Below, piece after piece: positions 19,097 through 26,611 of a stretch of 64,000 nucleotides of DNA. Origin of the DNA: Nonomuraea endophytica (lineage in GTDB: Bacteria > Actinomycetota > Actinomycetes > Streptosporangiales > Streptosporangiaceae). The notes below the pieces were generated by a model, which saw only the letters and a list, made by a program, of their open reading frames with translations, ran no database searches and had not been told where the DNA came from. A program made the position numbers and the translations under genes. Within the stretch, counting starts at the first letter, position 1, and the number at the start of each line of letters is the position of its first letter. The stretch covers positions 124,001 through 188,000 of the forward strand of contig NZ_JACHIN010000014.1 of the NCBI RefSeq assembly GCF_014203235.1, given 5' to 3'.

Positions 19097-20473
19097 GTGG
19101 CACGGACCCTGTACCAGTGGTTCGCCGACAGCGTCGCCCGCCACGGTGACGCCGTGGCGCTGGAGGTGGCCGGCGACCGGCTCACCTACGCCGAGCTCGA
19201 CGAGCTGGCCGGGCGCATCGCCGCCGGCATCGGCGGCGACGGCCCGCGGGTCGGGCTGCGCGCCGACAGAACGGTGCTCGCCTATGCCGGTTACCTGGCG
19301 ATCCAGCGGCTCGGACGCACGGTCGTGCCGCTGAACCCGGCCGCGCCGCAGGCCCGCAACGACACCATCGCCCGCTCCGCCGGACTCGTGCTCGCCACGC
19401 CCGCGCCCGCCGACCGAACCGTGCCCGCGGGCGCCCAGGATCCGGACGGCCTCGCCTACATCCTGTTCACCTCGGGCTCCACCGGCGTGCCCAAGGGCGT
19501 GCCGCTGCGCCACACCAGCGTGGACGCCTACCTGTCGTACGTGATCCCGCGCTACGAGCTGGGCCCCGGCTGCCGCGTGTCGCAGACCTTCGACCTGACC
19601 TTCGACCTGTCGGTCTTCGACATGTTCGCCACCTGGGGCAGCGGGGCGACGCTGGTCGTGCCGCTCAAGTACGACCTGCTCAAGCCGGTGACGTTCGTGA
19701 CCAGGCACGAGCTGACGCACTGGTTCTCGGTGCCGTCGGTGGTCTCGGTGGCGGCGCGGCTGCGCCGGCTCGGCACCGGCACGATGCCGTCGCTGCGCTG
19801 GAGCCTGTTCTGCGGGGAGCCGCTGACGCTTCAGCAGGCCGACGCGTGGCGGGCGGCCGCGCCGCACAGCGTCCTGGAGAACCTGTACGGGCCGACCGAG
19901 CTGACCATCAGCTGCACCCAGTACCGCCTGCCCGCCGAGCGGGCCGACTGGCCGGAGCCGGCCAACGGGACGGTGCCGATCGGCGTGCCGTACCCGCAGG
20001 TGGAGCACACGGTCATGGACGGCGAGCTGTGCCTGAAAGGCGTGCAGCGCTTCCCCGGCTACCTCGACCCGGCCGACGACGAAGGGCGCTTCTTCGGCGA
20101 GTGGTACCGCACGGGCGACCGGGTGGCCTGGGAGGACGGGCTGCTGGTGCACCACGGGCGGCTGGACCAGCAGGTCAAGATCGCCGGGCATCGCGTGGAG
20201 CTCGGCGAGATCGAGGCGGCGCTGCGCCTGCAGCCGGGCGTGAGCGAGGCCGTCGTACTGGCCCTGCCCGGCGCCGACGGCGAGCTGGTCCTGGAGGCCG
20301 CCTGCACGGGCGCGGGCGTCGACACCGCCACCCTGCTCAGGGGCGTCGCGCAGGTCCTGCCGCGCTACATGGTGCCGCGCGCGGTGACCGTCCTCGACGA
20401 GCTGCCGCTGAACGGCAACGGCAAGGTCGACCGGCGCGCCCTAGCCGATATGTACGGCCAGCGCCTCCCATAG
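19097..20473 (+). CDS. Stand-alone adenylation domain (amino-acid:carrier-protein ligase)
   Basis: A 458-aa ANL-superfamily adenylating enzyme that activates an amino acid as its AMP ester and loads it onto a carrier protein. Core motifs: LFTSGSTGVPKG (A3), FDLSVFDMF (A4), NLYGPTE (A5), YRTGDR (A7), VKIAGHRVELGEIE (A8) and NGNGKVDRR with the A10 lysine. A hand alignment to the gramicidin synthetase Phe domain gives a pocket D-L-F-S-L-C-L-I-S-K, closest among codes I remember to the DLYNLSLI-type cysteine code; this is tentative. The GTG start follows GGGAG. Its 3' end overlaps the convergent PCP gene by 33 bp. The predicted partner carrier is that PCP, and the neighbouring C domains would use the product. 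Confidence 0.9.
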   Translation: MARTLYQWFADSVARHGDAVALEVAGDRLTYAELDELAGRIAAGIGGDGPRVGLRADRTVLAYAGYLAIQRLGRTVVPLNPAAPQARNDTIARSAGLVLATPAPADRTVPAGAQDPDGLAYILFTSGSTGVPKGVPLRHTSVDAYLSYVIPRYELGPGCRVSQTFDLTFDLSVFDMFATWGSGATLVVPLKYDLLKPVTFVTRHELTHWFSVPSVVSVAARLRRLGTGTMPSLRWSLFCGEPLTLQQADAWRAAAPHSVLENLYGPTELTISCTQYRLPAERADWPEPANGTVPIGVPYPQVEHTVMDGELCLKGVQRFPGYLDPADDEGRFFGEWYRTGDRVAWEDGLLVHHGRLDQQVKIAGHRVELGEIEAALRLQPGVSEAVVLALPGADGELVLEAACTGAGVDTATLLRGVAQVLPRYMVPRAVTVLDELPLNGNGKVDRRALADMYGQRLP

Positions 20474-20683
20474 CGAGCCGACCGTGGCGAACGTCTCCTC
20501 GTCCAGGATGTCGTCCGGCAGCGCGACCGCGTAGCCGTTCTCGATGTCGACGAGCAGCTGCACCACGCCCATCGAGTCGAGCCCGAGCCCGGCCAGCTCG
20601 TCGCGGGCCGAGAACGCGCCGGAATCGGCGTACGGCAGGTGCGGACGCAGGAGACGCTGAAAGTCAGCAGGTATTTCCAACAT
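20441..20683 (-). CDS. Discrete peptidyl/acyl carrier protein
   Basis: An 80-aa carrier protein. GLDSMGVVQL around residues 39-48 provides the phosphopantetheine serine; flanking helices, an acidic surface and length fit a type II PCP/ACP. It sits tail-to-tail with the adenylation gene and is the obvious acceptor for that enzyme's aminoacyl adenylate. A GAGGTGG Shine-Dalgarno precedes the ATG at 20683. It is transcribed from the same intergenic region as the second C-domain gene, in the opposite direction, so the NRPS-like parts are split over two transcription units. Confidence 0.9.
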   Translation of the reverse strand: MLEIPADFQRLLRPHLPYADSGAFSARDELAGLGLDSMGVVQLLVDIENGYAVALPDDILDEETFATVGSLWEALAVHIG

Positions 20684-20789
20684 ATGCCACCTCGCAATAA
20701 ATCTGCCTACCACTAACCGTCCCCTATTCCTAAGGGGAACCGCTAGTGGCAGCTTCTCGCTATCCCCTAGCGGCCACCGCGCACCCATT
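20684..20789. promoter_or_regulatory. Divergent promoter region with nested inverted repeats
   Basis: The 106-bp gap between the PCP (leftward) and the C-domain/unknown/desulfurase genes (rightward) contains a nested palindrome. Outer arms are CCACTA (20710-20715) and TAGTGG (20744-20749); inner arms are TCCCCT (20720-20725) and AGGGGA (20733-20738). AAGGGGA at 20732-20738 lies 22 bp before a TATCCC hexamer (20761-20766) that could be a -10 box, a layout shared with other promoters here. A regulator, perhaps one of the SARPs, may bind it. Confidence 0.5.
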
Positions 20790-22466
20790 GTGGTAACCCC
20801 AGAGAAACCCAATTCTGAAAGCGTGAAGACTGCGAAGCTGTGCTGGGGCCAGCGCTACATGTGGCTGCGATTCCACCAGCTACCCCCTGCTCACCGCCAC
20901 GAGACGCACGTCGTGCTCAGGCTGGGCGTGCACGAGGGCATCACGCTGGCCAACTGCCGGGCCACGCTCACGTACCTGGCCCGCCGGCACGAGGCGCTGC
21001 GCACGACCTTCCACCTCGACGGCGACGGCGACCCCTACCAGAAGGTCGACCCCCCTGGACCGGTCCGGGCGATCGAGGTGACCACCGAACGGGACGGCAC
21101 CCCGTCGCCCGCCGAGGTGGTCGAGGACCTGTCGAGCCGCCCGTTCGACCTTGAGTCCGAGTGGCCGATCCGGGCCTGCGTGATCACCACCGGCGGCGTG
21201 CCCAAGCAGATGGTCGTGGTGCTCAACCACCTGGCCGTCGACGTCTGGACGATCGGCGAGCTCAAGCGGGAGCTGCGGATGCAGCGCGCCGGCTTCGCCG
21301 GCCGCCGCCCGGCCGCGATCCAGCCGGTCCGGCACCAGCCGGCCGACCTGGCGCGCTACGAGGCCTCTGCGGAGGCGGCCGTGACCGCCGCCCGCGCGGT
21401 CGCGCACTGGGAGAACGAGATCGCCCAGCTCCCCTACGACCTGTTCGCCGCCCGGCGCACCCGCCCGGCCGGCCCGCCGGCCCGCCACGCGACGCTCATC
21501 TCCCCCGCGCTCCTGCCCGCCTCCCGCGAGCTGGCCGCCACGCACCGGGCGTGGCCGTCCCTCATCCACCTGACCGCCTACACCGCGACCATGGCCGCCT
21601 ACACCGGCGGCGACACCGTCGGGCACCTGTCGTTCGTCGGCAACCGCGACGCCCACCCCTTCGGCGACGTGCTCACCTGCATGTTCTCGCCGACGCTCGT
21701 GCGGGTGGACTGCTCGGGCGACCCCACGTTCGGCGAACTGCTGGCGCGCGTCTCGGCCGCGTTCACGCTCGCCCGCGAGCACGCCTACCTGCCTTACGAC
21801 GAGGTGGTCGAGCTGCTGTCCCGCGAGGGCTCACGCCGCGCCCATCCGGTACGGCTGGCCTCGGAGTTCAACTTCATCAAGCAGGCCTCCCGCGAGTACA
21901 AGGGCACGCGGACCGCGTTCACCTCGAACCCGGTGCCCGAGTCGTGGGCGCACACCGGCACCGACACCTACGTCCGGGTGGACGAGTGGAAGGACGCGGT
22001 GGCGGTCTCGCTGCACGCGGCCTCCTCGGTCATGGACGGCGACGCGGTGGAACGGTTCCTGCGCGGCTTCGAGGCCGTGCTGCTGGCCGCCCGCGACGAC
22101 GGCCTCCGGCTCTCCGAAGCGGCCCGGCTCGCGGGCTTCACCCCGCCGGAAGGCGAAACGCCGGGGTGTGGAGGCGCGCGGCCGTACCTCGGAACCTCGG
22201 ACGCCGACCCGGCGGCCGAGCAGGATCTCGCGGAGATCGTCCGGCAGGTGAACGGCCTGCGGAAGACGGATCTCACGCGCAGCTACACGCTCGCCGGCGG
22301 CCGCGCCCTGCGGATCCCGCGCGTGCTCGCAGAACTGGGCGCCCAGGGCTGGACCGGACTCGACGTCTGCCAGCTCGCCGGTCCCACGCCGCTCCGGGCG
22401 CTGGCCCGACGGCTCGTCCCCCTTTCCACGCAAGATCGGAACAGACTCGGAGTGGTCACATCATGA
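20790..22466 (+). CDS. Condensation-domain protein with C-terminal degenerate carrier domain
   Basis: A 558-aa protein, or 547 aa from the alternative GTG at 20823. Residues 15-445 form a condensation-superfamily domain: RHEALRTTF near 70, and NHLAVDV in place of HHxxxDG, keeping the second His and the Asp. The last 80 or so residues align with a PCP fold (helix 1 at about 470-485, then AGGRALRI where a functional PCP has GGxSL), so the phosphopantetheine-bearing Ser is Ala (codon 22305-22307). The tail therefore cannot carry a substrate and may be a docking or scaffolding unit. The stop overlaps the next gene as ATGA, tying it translationally to the cysteine-rich unknown and the desulfurase. 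The exact reaction is not known. Confidence 0.85.
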   Translation: MVTPEKPNSESVKTAKLCWGQRYMWLRFHQLPPAHRHETHVVLRLGVHEGITLANCRATLTYLARRHEALRTTFHLDGDGDPYQKVDPPGPVRAIEVTTERDGTPSPAEVVEDLSSRPFDLESEWPIRACVITTGGVPKQMVVVLNHLAVDVWTIGELKRELRMQRAGFAGRRPAAIQPVRHQPADLARYEASAEAAVTAARAVAHWENEIAQLPYDLFAARRTRPAGPPARHATLISPALLPASRELAATHRAWPSLIHLTAYTATMAAYTGGDTVGHLSFVGNRDAHPFGDVLTCMFSPTLVRVDCSGDPTFGELLARVSAAFTLAREHAYLPYDEVVELLSREGSRRAHPVRLASEFNFIKQASREYKGTRTAFTSNPVPESWAHTGTDTYVRVDEWKDAVAVSLHAASSVMDGDAVERFLRGFEAVLLAARDDGLRLSEAARLAGFTPPEGETPGCGGARPYLGTSDADPAAEQDLAEIVRQVNGLRKTDLTRSYTLAGGRALRIPRVLAELGAQGWTGLDVCQLAGPTPLRALARRLVPLSTQDRNRLGVVTS

Positions 22467-23323
22467 GCGTTTCCAAGCACCACGAGCTGGTGGCGTCCGA
22501 GCAGGAGCTCCGCGACGTCGTCAACCGCGAGCTGGCCGGCACCGGCACCGGCTCCGACCTGGTCATCATGGGTGGCCACTTCATGCTCTTCGAGAACGAG
22601 GAGGGCAAACTGGTCTCGGGCATCATCGAGGAGCAGGACTCCGAGGTGATGAAGCGCCGCATCGCCGGCCGCGTCGGCATCTTCCCCGCCTACACCTGGC
22701 GGATGTCGGTGGACCTGCTGCACGACCACCCCGAGGCCCGCCTGCTGCTGCTCATCAACGACTGGCAGTACGTCCCCCAGAACGGCCGGCCCGCCGGCGA
22801 GCTGCGCGCCGAGTACTACGAGGGCTTCAACCAGCTCCCCTCCTCCTACGAGAAGGAGCTGCGCAGCGTCGGCCTGTCCCCCGACAGCATGCTGCCCAGC
22901 AGGAAGCACCCGCTGGCCTTCCCCGAGACCTGGCTCAAGTACCGCTTCCAGAAGACCGCCGCCAAGCTCGTCAAGCAGGGCCGCCTGGAGAAGCGCTACC
23001 TGGAGTCCGGCGAGAGCAAGCCCGAGGTCTCCTTCCTCGACGACAACGGCAACTACCGCACGCTGATGAGCTGCGGCATCACCGGCTGCGCCGGCGAGAT
23101 GACCGAGATGGTGGCCGAGGTCTACAACGCCGGCTACCGCACGCTGCTCGTCTACGCGCCCGGCGAGTGCCTGAACCCCGTCGAGACCGGCGTCGACATC
23201 GCCCTCAGCCTGTACGGCCTGCCCGGCATGACCGTCATCATCACCGACCCGGGCGGCAGCGGGGAGATGTCGGCCGACGAGATCTTCGGTGGACTCGTCA
23301 CGGTGTGCACCATCAGGAGCTGA
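22463..23323 (+). CDS. Unrecognised 286-aa protein with four C-terminal cysteines, coupled to cysteine desulfurase
   Basis: I do not recognise this family. No signal peptide or membrane segment is seen, so it should be cytosolic. The N-terminal half is acidic and aromatic; residues 135-190 are rich in Lys/Arg. All four cysteines are in the last third: Cys204 and Cys209 (SCGITGCAGE), Cys236 (PGECLNP) and Cys282, the last in a C-terminal beta-strand. The alternating hydrophobic strands and glycine turns from about 195 onward (TLLVYAPGE, MTVIITDPGG) look like a small alpha/beta fold. Its ATG overlaps the C-domain stop (ATGA) and its stop is 4 bp from the desulfurase GTG, so the three are translated together. 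Inference: a persulfide acceptor or sulfur-transfer partner; a thiol-ligated metal protein is an alternative. Confidence 0.75.
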   Translation: MSVSKHHELVASEQELRDVVNRELAGTGTGSDLVIMGGHFMLFENEEGKLVSGIIEEQDSEVMKRRIAGRVGIFPAYTWRMSVDLLHDHPEARLLLLINDWQYVPQNGRPAGELRAEYYEGFNQLPSSYEKELRSVGLSPDSMLPSRKHPLAFPETWLKYRFQKTAAKLVKQGRLEKRYLESGESKPEVSFLDDNGNYRTLMSCGITGCAGEMTEMVAEVYNAGYRTLLVYAPGECLNPVETGVDIALSLYGLPGMTVIITDPGGSGEMSADEIFGGLVTVCTIRS

Positions 23324-23327
23324 TTCC

Positions 23328-24494
23328 GTGAACATCATCTACCTGGACAACTGCGCCACCACGCGCGTGGACGAGGAAGTCCTCGACGCGATGCTGCCCT
23401 ACCTGCGCGAGGACTTCGGCAACCCGTCCTCACCGCACGTCCTCGGCAAGCGGGCCCGCCGCGCGGTCGACCTGGCCGCCGCGTCGGTGGGCGAACTGCT
23501 CGGCGCCGACCCGAGCACGATCGTCTTCACCTCGGGCGCGACGGAGAGCAACAACATCGCCCTGCTCGGCCTGTTCGAGCACGAGGACCGGGCGCCGGTC
23601 AACGCGGTCTTCTGCCCGACCGACCACAAGTCCTCGCTGTCGATCGGAAGCGCGCTGGCCGCCCGCGGCGTGGACACCAGGACGATGGCGGTGCGCGAGG
23701 ACGGCCAGGCCGACCTGGCCGACCTGCGCGCCAAGCTCGACGCCCACACCCGGGTGGCCACCGCGGCCTGGGTCAACAGCGAGATCGGCACCATCCAGCC
23801 GATCGCCCAGATGGCCGCGCTCTGCCACGAGGCCGGCGCGCTGCTGCACGTGGACGGCGCCCAGGCGGCCGGCCGCATCCCGATCGACGTGAACGCGGAG
23901 GGCATCGACACCCTGTCGCTGTCCGCCCACAAGGTGCACGGCCCGAAGGGCGTCGGCGCGCTCTACGCGCGCCGGGAGGTGCGCCGCAGACTGCGCCCCG
24001 TCATGTACGGCGGCGGCCAGCACGAACTCCGCAGCGGCACGATCCCCACCCATTTGGTCGTCGGCCTGGGCGCGGCCTGCCGGCTGGCCCAGCGGCGCCT
24101 GAACGACAACTGGACGGCCATCACGCGCCTTCGTGAGGTGGCGCTGAAGGTGCTGACGGACAGGGTGCCGGGGTTCCGCTTCAACGGCGACCCGAACATC
24201 TCGGTGCCCCATGTCCTGAACGTGGTGTTGCCCGGGGTGCGGGGCGAGAGCCTGGTCGCCGGGTTGCACCGGGTGGCGTTGTCGACCGGGTCGGCGTGCA
24301 ACTCCGACTCGCAGGAGCCGTCCTACGTGCTCACCGCGATCGGCGTCGCGGCCGACGACGCCAACAGCTCTGTGCGCATCTGCCTTTCTCCCCAGCTGTC
24401 CGAGGAGGACCTGGTGACGGGGTTGGAGCTCGTGTGCGAACGCGCCAGAGGCCTGGCCGAGGTGGTCACCGGCGCCTCCACCCACTACCGCTGA
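23328..24494 (+). CDS. NifS/IscS-type cysteine desulfurase
   Basis: A 388-aa PLP enzyme that should convert cysteine to alanine and leave a persulfide on its own Cys. Diagnostic features are YLDNCATTRVDEEV at the N-terminus, the PLP-binding SAHKVHGPKG with Lys202, and STGSACNSD with active Cys324. A long catalytic loop as in IscS/NifS supports sulfur transfer to a partner protein. The GTG start is placed by AGGAG ending 8 bp upstream. It is the last gene of the C-domain/unknown/desulfurase unit and no Fe-S assembly genes are nearby, so a dedicated role in metabolite sulfur insertion, comparable in principle to the desulfurases of thiotetronate pathways, is more likely than housekeeping. Confidence 0.92.
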   Translation: MNIIYLDNCATTRVDEEVLDAMLPYLREDFGNPSSPHVLGKRARRAVDLAAASVGELLGADPSTIVFTSGATESNNIALLGLFEHEDRAPVNAVFCPTDHKSSLSIGSALAARGVDTRTMAVREDGQADLADLRAKLDAHTRVATAAWVNSEIGTIQPIAQMAALCHEAGALLHVDGAQAAGRIPIDVNAEGIDTLSLSAHKVHGPKGVGALYARREVRRRLRPVMYGGGQHELRSGTIPTHLVVGLGAACRLAQRRLNDNWTAITRLREVALKVLTDRVPGFRFNGDPNISVPHVLNVVLPGVRGESLVAGLHRVALSTGSACNSDSQEPSYVLTAIGVAADDANSSVRICLSPQLSEEDLVTGLELVCERARGLAEVVTGASTHYR

Positions 24495-24527
24495 CCCCTT
24501 GCAAGGGCAACCCCAACCCTGGGGCGA

Positions 24528-24606
24528 CACACGCGGAGCTGCGGCCTTGGGAGTTGTGCCCCGATGGGGAAGCGCACGCGGAAGCGCGGCCTTGGGGTTA
24601 CAACCC
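24528..24606. repeat. Imperfect direct repeat, about 35 bp, two copies
   Basis: Two related stretches at 24528-24562 and 24572-24606 share the core GCGGCCTTGG plus a preceding CACGCGGA and a trailing run of C or G. They lie in the 230-bp gap between convergent genes (desulfurase and LuxR regulator). No coding sequence is supported there. Function unknown; possibly extragenic repeats. Confidence 0.5.
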
Positions 24607-24674
24607 GAAAGGGACTGCCCGGAGGCACCCAAGCAGGTCAGCGGGTAGCCCGGATCCGGGGTTGTGAGGGTGTG

Positions 24675-24708
24675 AAAAGGCCCGACGGCCGGTTAGGGGC
24701 GTCGGGCC
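24675..24708 (-). terminator. Rho-independent terminator after the LuxR regulator gene
   Basis: Read on the minus strand, GGCCCGACG (24708-24700) pairs perfectly with CGTCGGGCC (24687-24679) across a 12-nt loop, followed at once by TTTTC (24678-24674). It starts 16 bp past the LuxR stop and would end the long leftward transcript. Confidence 0.8.
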
Positions 24709-24724
24709 GGGAAGGGAGGTGGGG

Positions 24725-25723
24725 TCAGTGGCCGTTGGCGAGGAACTTGCGGGCGGCCTGGACGCCGGCCTGGAAGCGGCTGGTGGCGTCGAGGTCCCGC
24801 ATGAGGGTGGCGATGTGCCGGCGGCAGCTGCGCACGGACATGCCGAGCTTGCGGGCCACCACCTCATCGGTGTACCCCTTGGCCATCAGGGCGGCGATGG
24901 ACTGCTGGAGGTCGTCGGCGACGTCGGCGTACCCCGCCTCGATGCCTTCCAGCGGCGTGGCCGTCTCCCAGAGGTGGTTGAACAGGTCCAGGAAGAACTG
25001 GGCCACGCCCTGGTTGTGCACCCGCGCCACGTTCGCCTCGCCGTCGGCCACGCCGAAGAGCACGACGAGCGAACGGTCGAAGACGATCGCCGAGCGCGGG
25101 ATGTGGCTGACGGTGTAGACCGTGGCCCCCGCCTCGGTCAGCCGCTTCATCTTCATCCGGGTGGCGAGGTCGGCGCGGTTGCGGTGCTGGCAGATGATGC
25201 GGACGGAGATGCCGCGCCCGAGCAGCGTCAGGTAGGTCTGGGCGAGCTCGTCCCCGTCGATCCCGCTGGACTGCAGCACCAGGACCTCGTCGCGGCAGGC
25301 GTCACCGGCCATCTTCAGGAAGCCGCGCACCTCCATGCTGCCCACCAGGTAGTCGATGGAGCCGCCGGGTGTGGCGCCGTCGCCGACGTAGTCCCCGCGG
25401 AAGACGTCGATCCGCTCCCTGATCTGGTCGATCAGCTCCCGCCGCTGGTAGATCTCCCGCTCCACGAAGGACACGAGAGAGGCGGCGGCCACCTCGGGGT
25501 CGACGGGCAGGAACCGCTGGCCGCGCCCGTCGCCGGGTCGCAGCAGGCGGCTGCCGACGAGCTGGTCCACCGCCTCCCGCATCTCATGGATGCCGATGCC
25601 CAGGTCGGCCGCGGCCACCTCGACGGCCTCGATCGCCCCCTTACGCGCGGCATACCGGTATACAGCCGAAACGTGGTCCCCCTCGACCGGCGCCCGTCCC
25701 GTGAAGAACGCACTCGTCGTCAT
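24725..25723 (-). CDS. LuxR-type transcriptional regulator
   Basis: A 332-aa regulator. The N-terminal 60 residues resemble a winged-helix segment of the TrmB/helix-turn-helix kind, the middle (about 110-250) is a phospholipase D-like sensor fold seen in some actinobacterial LuxR proteins, and residues 265-325 form a LuxR/NarL HTH (YTDEVVARKLGMSVRSCRRH). There is no receiver domain, so it is not an obvious response regulator. It is the last gene of the long leftward operon, 3 bp after rmlA, with its Shine-Dalgarno inside the rmlA 3' end; a terminator follows. Likely a pathway-specific regulator; ligand unknown. Confidence 0.85.
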   Translation of the reverse strand: MTTSAFFTGRAPVEGDHVSAVYRYAARKGAIEAVEVAAADLGIGIHEMREAVDQLVGSRLLRPGDGRGQRFLPVDPEVAAASLVSFVEREIYQRRELIDQIRERIDVFRGDYVGDGATPGGSIDYLVGSMEVRGFLKMAGDACRDEVLVLQSSGIDGDELAQTYLTLLGRGISVRIICQHRNRADLATRMKMKRLTEAGATVYTVSHIPRSAIVFDRSLVVLFGVADGEANVARVHNQGVAQFFLDLFNHLWETATPLEGIEAGYADVADDLQQSIAALMAKGYTDEVVARKLGMSVRSCRRHIATLMRDLDATSRFQAGVQAARKFLANGH

Positions 25724-25726
25724 GAT

Positions 25727-26611
25727 CTACCTCCCCTGTTCTGCGAACTGCTCGGCCACCGAGATCACGTACTGGCCGTACGCGGACTTCTCCAGTGCGA
25801 CGCCGAGCCGGTGGCAGGCCTCGGCGTCGATGTATCCCATGCGCAGGGCGATCTCCTCGAGACAGGCGATCCGGACCCCCTGGCGCTGTTCCAGAAGCTG
25901 CACGTACTGCCCGGCCTGGAGCAGGGACTCGGGTGTCCCGGCGTCCAGCCAGGCGAAGCCGCGGCCGAGGTCGACCAGCGTGGCCTTGCCGCGTCGCAGG
26001 TAGTCGCGGTTGACGTCGGTGATCTCCAGCTCGCCGCGCGCGGACGGGGCGAGGTTCTTGGCGATGTCGACCACGTCGTTGTCGTAGAGGTACAGGCCCA
26101 CGACCGCGCGATTGGACTTGGGTACGGCCGGCTTCTCCTCCAGGGAGAGCAGGCGGCCGTCGGGGGCGGTCTCGGCGATGCCGTACCGCTGGGGGTCGCT
26201 GACCGGGTAGCCGAACAGCACGCAGCCGTCCACGTCCTTGCACTCCTGGCGCAGCACGCCCTGGAAGTCGTAGCCGTGGAAGACGTTGTCGCCCAGGATG
26301 AGGGCCACGCCGTCGTCGCCGATGTGCTCGGCGCCGAGGACGAACGCCTCGGCGATGCCGTTGGGCTCGGGCTGTTCGGTGTAGTCGAGGCGCAGGCCGA
26401 GCTGGGAGCCGTCGCCCAGGAGCCGGCGGATCTGCGGCAGGTCCTCCGGAGTGGTGATGACCAGGATGTCCCGGACGCCGGCCAGCATGAGCACCGACAG
26501 CGGGAAGTAGATGAGCGGCTTGTCGTTGACCGGGAGGAGTTGTTTGGAGACGGCCAGCGTCGTCGGCAGCAGCCTCGTGCCGCGCCCGCCGGCGAGGAGA
26601 ATCCCCTTCAT
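25727..26611 (-). CDS. rmlA: Glucose-1-phosphate thymidylyltransferase
   Basis: A 294-aa nucleotidyltransferase making dTDP-glucose from dTTP and glucose-1-phosphate, the first committed step of deoxysugar supply. The signature LAGGRGTRLLPTT with SKQLLPV is at the N-terminus; the GDNVFHG segment is present. ATG 26611 overlaps the rmlB stop (ATGA); an in-frame upstream start at 26638 lies inside rmlB and is less likely. Together with rmlB it provides the 4-keto-6-deoxyglucose donor for the sugar genes located 20 kb away. Confidence 0.96.
   Translation of the reverse strand: MKGILLAGGRGTRLLPTTLAVSKQLLPVNDKPLIYFPLSVLMLAGVRDILVITTPEDLPQIRRLLGDGSQLGLRLDYTEQPEPNGIAEAFVLGAEHIGDDGVALILGDNVFHGYDFQGVLRQECKDVDGCVLFGYPVSDPQRYGIAETAPDGRLLSLEEKPAVPKSNRAVVGLYLYDNDVVDIAKNLAPSARGELEITDVNRDYLRRGKATLVDLGRGFAWLDAGTPESLLQAGQYVQLLEQRQGVRIACLEEIALRMGYIDAEACHRLGVALEKSAYGQYVISVAEQFAEQGR

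Noticed and set aside
21161..23323. 720-codon plus frame overlapping the C-domain gene and continuing into the unknown protein
   Set aside because: Its first 430 residues are an out-of-frame shadow; only the part from ATG 22463 is coding, placed by the ATGA overlap.
22463..23323. Assignment of the unknown protein as a bacilliredoxin or known sulfur carrier
   Set aside because: The cysteine pattern and length do not match what I remember of BrxA/BrxB, TusA, ThiS or rhodanese; kept as unrecognised.
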